Assembly: GCA_937906995.1 (NCBI GenBank)
Contig: CALESB010000053.1
Coordinates: forward strand, 1 to 19,444
Origin: an uncultured Sutterella sp.
Lineage (GTDB): Bacteria > Pseudomonadota > Gammaproteobacteria > Burkholderiales > Burkholderiaceae_F
Reading direction: 5' to 3'
Length of the DNA stretch: 19,444 bases
Shown: piece after piece, positions 15,113 to 19,444 of the stretch
Layout of the letters: each line of letters opens with the position of its first letter
Numbering within the stretch: the stretch's first letter is position 1
Notes under the pieces: model-generated
What the model was told of the DNA's origin: nothing
Seen by the model: only the letters and a program-made list of their open reading frames with translations
The model's database searches: none
Program-made: the position numbers and the translations under genes

Positions 15113-15140
15113 ATATGGGGATGAAGAAAAATTTTTCAAG
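15113..15140 (-). promoter_or_regulatory. Sigma-32 (RpoH) heat-shock promoter of htpG
   Basis: On the minus strand CTTGAAA (15134-15140), a 13-bp spacer and CCCCATAT (15113-15120) match the proteobacterial RpoH consensus at every conserved position. Transcription would start about 40 nt upstream of the htpG ATG. Confidence 0.9.
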
Positions 15141-15230
15141 ATTGAAGTGACTGAGTAATCCTCACTTAAAGGAACTTTGCTTATTTAAGGGCTGTCTTAG
15201 TGTCTATGTTAGAGACTACTAGTTAAATCG

Positions 15231-15281
15231 TAAAAATATTAAGCGTAGAAATTGAACTATGAAGTAAACAATTTCTACGCT
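15231..15281 (-). terminator. Terminator of the helicase-Nudix operon
   Basis: AGCGTAGAAATTG (15242-15254) and CAATTTCTACGCT (15269-15281) form a perfect 13-bp stem with a 14-nt loop. On the minus strand AATATTTTTA follows. It lies about 50 nt after the Nudix gene stop and separates this operon from htpG. Confidence 0.75.
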
Positions 15282-15329
15282 CAACCGTTAAATGAACAAT
15301 TGGCTTGGGTTAGCTTTGATAAACGATGT

Positions 15330-15719
15330 CTATAAGAGCTGCTTTAACTTTTCAACAACCTCAATGTCGGCAGGTAACCACTCAACACTATCAAGCGTTT
15401 CCCTAGTTAACCACTTGGCGTCCTCATGTTCAATGAGTTTGATTTCACCTTCAACAACTGTGGAAAGAAGGCAATGCATCGTCAGATGAAATGTCGGGTA
15501 GTCATACTCAACTGTCGTTACTAGTTTAGTGGGGGAAATGGTAACGCCTAGTTCTTCTTGAATTTCGCGGATAATAGCCTGTTGCATTGTTTCGCCAGGC
15601 TCCATCTTGCCTCCAGGAAACTCCCAACCATCCTTAAAGTCTCCATAACCTCGTTGAGTAGCAAGGATTTTTCCTTCGTGTTGAATAATTGCAGCAACAA
15701 CTTCAATCGTTTTCATCAT
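15330..15719 (-). CDS. mutT: MutT-type Nudix hydrolase
   Basis: A 129-residue cytosolic Nudix enzyme, expected to split (deoxy)nucleoside triphosphates such as 8-oxo-dGTP to the monophosphate and pyrophosphate. The full Nudix box is present from Gly37 to Val59 (GX5EX7REUXEEXGU, with Glu43, Arg51, Glu52, Glu55 and Glu56). The length and the N-terminal EVVAAIIQHEGKILATQRGYGDFKDGWEFPGG fit the MutT/NudG group; NudG-like enzymes prefer damaged pyrimidine nucleotides, so the substrate is open. Its ATG overlaps the TAA stop of the helicase gene by one base (TAATG), a sign of coupled translation; a second ATG directly follows. The tight link to a helicase/DUF3427 gene suggests a job with that protein more than a general housekeeping MutT role. 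The symbol is by family. Confidence 0.85.
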   Translation of the reverse strand: MMKTIEVVAAIIQHEGKILATQRGYGDFKDGWEFPGGKMEPGETMQQAIIREIQEELGVTISPTKLVTTVEYDYPTFHLTMHCLLSTVVEGEIKLIEHEDAKWLTRETLDSVEWLPADIEVVEKLKQLL

Positions 15720-18643
15720 TAGCCTTCTGTTATGTAATTGTAAAGGTCCGCATTAACGGGCTGTTCAAGCTCGTACTCAATTTCAAAAGCCTGAACTTCT
15801 CCAGGAAGAGTAACAGAAATGGGTGATCCGATAGCTTGAATCTCACCAAGGAAATAAAAGGCCTTGGCATCGTTATCATCTTTGTTCTTTCGAACAAAGA
15901 GGTAAATTTTATTCTCTTTGTCCTCTTTTGTTCTTTTATAAATGTGATCTGCGTCAGGAGATGATACACTGCGCTTGGTTTTTGACAGTGCAATTAATCG
16001 CCGAGGGCTGATAAAGCGATCTTCATAGGCAATGGCTTCACTGTCTTTATGATAGTTAATGAAAACAGGGAGCGTTTTAGACTCTGAGTCGTAAAAATAT
16101 CCACCAATATTCAGAGATGTAATATTCTTTTTCCAGTTTAAGAGACGACAAACATCTTCATAGGTGTACTTTTTGTACAAAACGAAATCGGTATCTTTAT
16201 ATCGATTTGAGAAATTTGTCTCGTATCGATGTTTCACAAACTCAATGAGTTCATCGATCATGCTTCGAAAGTGAGGGTCTTTTTCAACTTCTTTTTTAAA
16301 TTCCTCAGAAATGTGCCACTCATCACCATCTGTATTTAGCAATATACAATCTGTGTTTTTAGCTTTTTCGCCAGCTGTTTTCCAGAAATTACTTTGTAAA
16401 AACAATTCAATGCTATTGATTGCCGCTTCTGAGACCGATAAATTATAGGCGCTCATCTTCTTAGTTAATTCTGACTTAATATCATGTGTATCAGACAGTA
16501 GAGCTTCTATGGCAAGAACTTCAGATATACGTTTAGCATGACCTAAGCGCATTGAGAGGTATTTGATAATGTTGGCAGCTCGATCACTCAAACGAATGTC
16601 ATAATCCTTGTCGTATTTCACTAAGAAGTGATAGTAAGAGCCTAGCTTGGATTTAACATCAAAGAATTTCGTTACTTCGATGGCATCGTGTTCTTCAAAG
16701 TCTTTTAGCGAGGGGATCCGCCCCAATTTAAATTTCAATGTACTATAGGATTGCTTTAATAGGCGGAGATCATAAGTATTGGCTGCATCGATGGATTTGA
16801 AAATGTTATCGATGGCGATCTTGTCAAAGCTAATCGTTGATGCACCAGGAAGATGCTTACGGTCTACTTGTAAAAAGCGGCGCATGTTGTCTTTATCATA
16901 GGAGTTATCGCCACTGAGTGCGATGGGGATCAAGTAGTTATTGCGGTAATTAGAAATAAAGTCGATGACAACAACAAACTCTTTTCCTTCCGATTTGCGT
17001 AAACCTCGCCCAAGCTGTTGAATAAAAACAATAGGGCTCTCAGTTGGTCGTAACAAAATAACTTGGTTAACTTCTGGAATATCAACCCCTTCGTTGAAAA
17101 TATCAACAGTGAAGATATAGTCAAGCCGATCCTCTCCCAAACCATTCGTTAATTGGTTGATGGCGTCTTCACGTTTACTTTGTGGGGTATCGCCTGATAA
17201 AGCAGCAGTTTTTAAACCTCGCTCGTTAAAGAGGCGAGACAACTCTTGGCACTCTTCTTTTCGTGAACAGAATATTAGGCCCTTGACGCGATCACCGCTA
17301 TAGCCAAAATATTGAGCTCGATCTAAGATGTGATCAACACGTTCTTGAGAAGTTAAATAATTAAAAGCCCTTTCATCTTCGATGCTGACACCATTGACTT
17401 CAATGTCTGTAACGCCAAAGTAGTGGAATGGGCATAACAGATTTTCACTGAGGGCGGTCTGAAGACGAATTTCATAGGCAATATTATGGTCAAATAAGCC
17501 ATAGATATCGTAGCCATCCGTTCGGTCAGGGCTAGCTGTCATACCAAGCCAAAACTTGGGCTTAAAGTAATCCATTAAGCGTTGGTATGACTTTGCTCCA
17601 GCACGATGAACCTCATCGATAACAATAATGTCAAACTCATTCTGAGGAAATTGTTCAAGATTGTCTGTCTTGGACATTGTCTGAATGGTCGAAAAGACAT
17701 AGTCAGCATTGAAGTCTTTTAGAGAGCCAGAATAAATCCCATAGCTTTTGCCAGCCCCGATGACTTTTTGAAAGCTTGTTAAGGCTTGCTTACAGATTTG
17801 TTCTCTATGGACGACAAAAAGCATACGTCGTGGGGCTAGTCGACGAATGGCAAAGGCTGCTGCATAGGTTTTGCCAGTACCAGTTGCGGAGATAAGTAAA
17901 GCTTTCCTCTCTTGTTCTTCGTATAGCTTTAACACATTCTTTACGAATGCTTTTTGCATGGTATTGGGTTGAAGCTTAGGTGTGATTAGCGCTGGTGGCT
18001 CGGATGCTTTGCGAAGTCGTGCTTCATGAGCTACTTTATAGATTCCTTCATAGTCATCAATGAAATCTTCGAACTTTTCTGTATTTTCAGAATTCCATAA
18101 AGATTCAAATTCATTTTGCAGTTCAATAGCAAAGGTGCCAGTGTCTCGAGAGACGACTCTTGCGTTCCATTCACGATTGGTCGTCAATGCAGGGCCGGTC
18201 CAATTGGAGCTACCTAAAATTATTCTGACAATATCAGTTGAACTGAAAATGTAGCCTTTTGTATGAAACCCATCCCCAGATTTACAGCGGTACATGCGGA
18301 TTTCAACATTTTTTAGTTGATTCAATGAACGTAGAACACTGGGTTCAGTAAAGTACAAATAGTCTGTTGTTAGAATACGCCCCTTAACGCCCTTATTATC
18401 AATCTCCTCAAGAATCTGCTTTAGAGGAGTAACCCCACTTTTAGTGACAAAGGCAACGCTAATGTCATATCGATCGCAGCGTTGTAAGTCATCTGAGATA
18501 GTAGAGAGAACACGGATGCCCGTCCTAGGGTCATTTGATAATAACTGAGTTTTATAGTCTGCTGAGAAGTTACTCCCATCACAGCCAATAAAGGCATTTT
18601 GAATGGAGGACAGTAACTGACAATTCAATGAATCAGTAGCCAT
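15719..18643 (-). CDS. PLD-like / DEAH helicase / DUF3427 protein
   Basis: A 974-residue three-part protein. N-terminal residues about 40-190 form a phospholipase-D-like nuclease fold with FHTKGYIF (126-133) and GSSNWTGP (144-151). The usual Asp of the HxKx4D motif is Ser134. A superfamily 2 helicase core follows: Walker A TGTGKT (254-259), DEVH (343-346), TAS (369-371), a DIFNEGVDIPEV motif (about 514-525) and motif VI QLGRGLRK (543-550). The rest (about 600-970) is the DUF3427 region, with the typical YTYEDVCRLLNWKKN...NIGGYFYD and YEDRFISPRRL blocks. The layout resembles type III restriction or ComF/UvrB-like SF2 DNA translocases. The function is not established; DNA repair or defence is inferred. 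No clear Shine-Dalgarno precedes the ATG. It is the first gene of a two-gene operon with a Nudix enzyme. Confidence 0.9.
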   Translation of the reverse strand: MATDSLNCQLLSSIQNAFIGCDGSNFSADYKTQLLSNDPRTGIRVLSTISDDLQRCDRYDISVAFVTKSGVTPLKQILEEIDNKGVKGRILTTDYLYFTEPSVLRSLNQLKNVEIRMYRCKSGDGFHTKGYIFSSTDIVRIILGSSNWTGPALTTNREWNARVVSRDTGTFAIELQNEFESLWNSENTEKFEDFIDDYEGIYKVAHEARLRKASEPPALITPKLQPNTMQKAFVKNVLKLYEEQERKALLISATGTGKTYAAAFAIRRLAPRRMLFVVHREQICKQALTSFQKVIGAGKSYGIYSGSLKDFNADYVFSTIQTMSKTDNLEQFPQNEFDIIVIDEVHRAGAKSYQRLMDYFKPKFWLGMTASPDRTDGYDIYGLFDHNIAYEIRLQTALSENLLCPFHYFGVTDIEVNGVSIEDERAFNYLTSQERVDHILDRAQYFGYSGDRVKGLIFCSRKEECQELSRLFNERGLKTAALSGDTPQSKREDAINQLTNGLGEDRLDYIFTVDIFNEGVDIPEVNQVILLRPTESPIVFIQQLGRGLRKSEGKEFVVVIDFISNYRNNYLIPIALSGDNSYDKDNMRRFLQVDRKHLPGASTISFDKIAIDNIFKSIDAANTYDLRLLKQSYSTLKFKLGRIPSLKDFEEHDAIEVTKFFDVKSKLGSYYHFLVKYDKDYDIRLSDRAANIIKYLSMRLGHAKRISEVLAIEALLSDTHDIKSELTKKMSAYNLSVSEAAINSIELFLQSNFWKTAGEKAKNTDCILLNTDGDEWHISEEFKKEVEKDPHFRSMIDELIEFVKHRYETNFSNRYKDTDFVLYKKYTYEDVCRLLNWKKNITSLNIGGYFYDSESKTLPVFINYHKDSEAIAYEDRFISPRRLIALSKTKRSVSSPDADHIYKRTKEDKENKIYLFVRKNKDDNDAKAFYFLGEIQAIGSPISVTLPGEVQAFEIEYELEQPVNADLYNYITEG

Positions 18644-18948
18644 TGCATGTACTCATCAATTTGAAGATTAGGTACTTTTTAAACGAGAAAGTCTTAATGA
18701 CCATTTATACTTTAAATTGAAAGAAATGTCTTGGAAAACAGCTTTCTAATAGCATTGATTTGACCTCGCTTCTGCTTACTGTGCAGTAGTCCCACGAAAC
18801 AAATAACTGCTACCAAATAGATTAACGTTGAACCATTTGTCTTTGTGATGCCGTGTTTAGGTAGTCTAATTTAGATTCTATGATTAAGTGACTTAGGCAA
18901 CCTAACGGGTCACCTAAAACATTTTTTGTACTGTTCAATTTTGGATAA
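18644..18948. other. Intergenic upstream of the helicase operon, candidate promoter and hairpin
   Basis: On the minus strand TATAAA (18704-18709) with AAGACA (18728-18733) 18 bp upstream is a modest sigma-70 candidate for the helicase operon. At 18888-18913 GTGAC and GTCAC flank an inner TTAGG/CCTAA arm with a CGG bulge, giving a stable hairpin about 35 nt after the stop of the ORF at 18949. It may be that ORF's transcript end, though the minus-strand T-run is poor. I see no gene here. Confidence 0.4.
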
Positions 18949-19200
18949 CTAGTTTGTCTTCTGGTTTGGCTTAATGAAGAAATTGACGCGATTTGTTTCA
19001 ACGATAAAGGGTGGAGTAATTTCACCTTTTAAGTTTTTCTGACTGGCTACATAAAAAAATGCGTTCTTTGGCATATATGGAGCTGTAGAGGCATGAAGCT
19101 TAGAAAGGTCTATTTTTTGAGCCGTACTGCTCCAAGTAATCAAAGAGTTGCCATGTTCAGTTGGTGATATTTTGTACCCCATCTCGTTGGTTGAGAGCAT
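18949..19200 (-). CDS. Unidentified ORF, probably the 3' part of a disrupted gene
   Basis: An 83-codon ORF from ATG 19200, with no Shine-Dalgarno. The same frame stays open upstream to a TGA at 19285-19287 and reads ...RRGDTCLTIVKATNVTSPDSLPK before the Met, with ordinary protein-like composition. The start is therefore doubtful, and the ORF is likely the C-terminal part of a longer gene whose 5' end is lost or frameshifted. No signal peptide or known motif is seen (segments LITWSSTAQKIDLSKLHA and NRVNFFIKPNQ). A probable IS21-type terminus lies 190 nt further upstream, a plausible cause of the disruption. I do not recognise the family. Confidence 0.35.
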   Translation of the reverse strand: MLSTNEMGYKISPTEHGNSLITWSSTAQKIDLSKLHASTAPYMPKNAFFYVASQKNLKGEITPPFIVETNRVNFFIKPNQKTN

Positions 19201-19389
19201 TTTTGGTAGAGAATCAGGGCTGGTGACATTGGTCGCCTTAACGATAGTAAGACAAGTGTCGCCTCGTCTTATTGCTTCGGCTCGTCAGATCCTACAGCGA
19301 TTGCTGGAGAACCTGGTTAATACTGTAAGAAGAGTGAAATAGATTTTGAGTGCGTAGTGGCGAGAACGGATTGCCTAAATGAGAAATGG

Positions 19390-19444
19390 TGTTAGGAGGC
19401 GTCAGGAAGTAGTACAAATCAGGCGTCAAAAAGTAGCACAAACT
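19390..19444. mobile_element. Probable IS21-family terminus (partial, runs off the window)
   Basis: Starting with TGTT at 19390, two direct 24-nt repeats (19397-19420 and 19421-19444) agree at 19 positions. Each carries AGGCGTCA...AAGTAG.ACAAA. IS21-family ends begin with TG and carry two or three such repeats with a GGCGTCAAAAAGTAGCAC-like core, where IstA binds. The istA and istB genes would lie beyond the window. The assignment is from pattern memory. Confidence 0.6.

Overview
The window reads as chromosomal DNA of a Gram-negative proteobacterium of low-to-moderate GC. The evidence is a lipoprotein, two Sec-exported proteins, a type V autotransporter ending in Phe, a perfect RpoH-type heat-shock promoter before htpG, and a MerR/P1B-ATPase pair. 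The autotransporter linker and barrel start (MNDIRKRMGELR...GVWVRYDGGKLSG) recall those of gut Burkholderiales such as Sutterellaceae. That assignment is from memory and has not been tested.

Layout. 1-55: a palindrome and a possible insertion-sequence end, then a YjaB-like GNAT acetyltransferase (118-567) and a small AT-rich patch with three DnaA-box-like words. 830-4811: a metal-resistance locus, with a Zn/Cd/Pb P1B-ATPase on the minus strand. It is divergent from a CadR/PbrR-like MerR regulator, which is followed 2 nt later by a DUF2569 membrane protein. The shared intergenic region holds a textbook MerR-type promoter with a 19-bp spacer. 4905-6515: a small lipoprotein and a degenerate AAA/DUF4143-like ATPase, both minus. 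7131-10517: an exported OB-fold protein, the broken C-terminal remnant of an autotransporter, and an intact 681-residue autotransporter, all plus. 10659-12805: three minus-strand genes, namely a small coiled-coil protein, a second GNAT and a protein matching only the non-catalytic N-terminal part of RecD2. 13180-15063: htpG. 15330-18643: a translationally coupled pair, a PLD-like/DEAH helicase/DUF3427 protein followed by a MutT-type Nudix hydrolase. 18949-19200: an unidentified ORF, probably a gene remnant. 19390-19444: what looks like an IS21-family terminus running off the window.

How genes may work together. CadR-like sensing of a divalent soft metal should activate the ATPase through the intergenic promoter. 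HtpG should be induced on heat shock. The helicase and Nudix proteins are very probably co-translated and form the best candidate for a DNA-damage or mobile-DNA-response module. The RecD2-N protein is the most unusual single protein: it stops at the boundary where the helicase motor would begin and replaces the motor with a Ser/Ala-rich linker and a charged helix.

I saw no rRNA, tRNA or CRISPR array. Family calls rest on reading motifs by eye; no database search was run.
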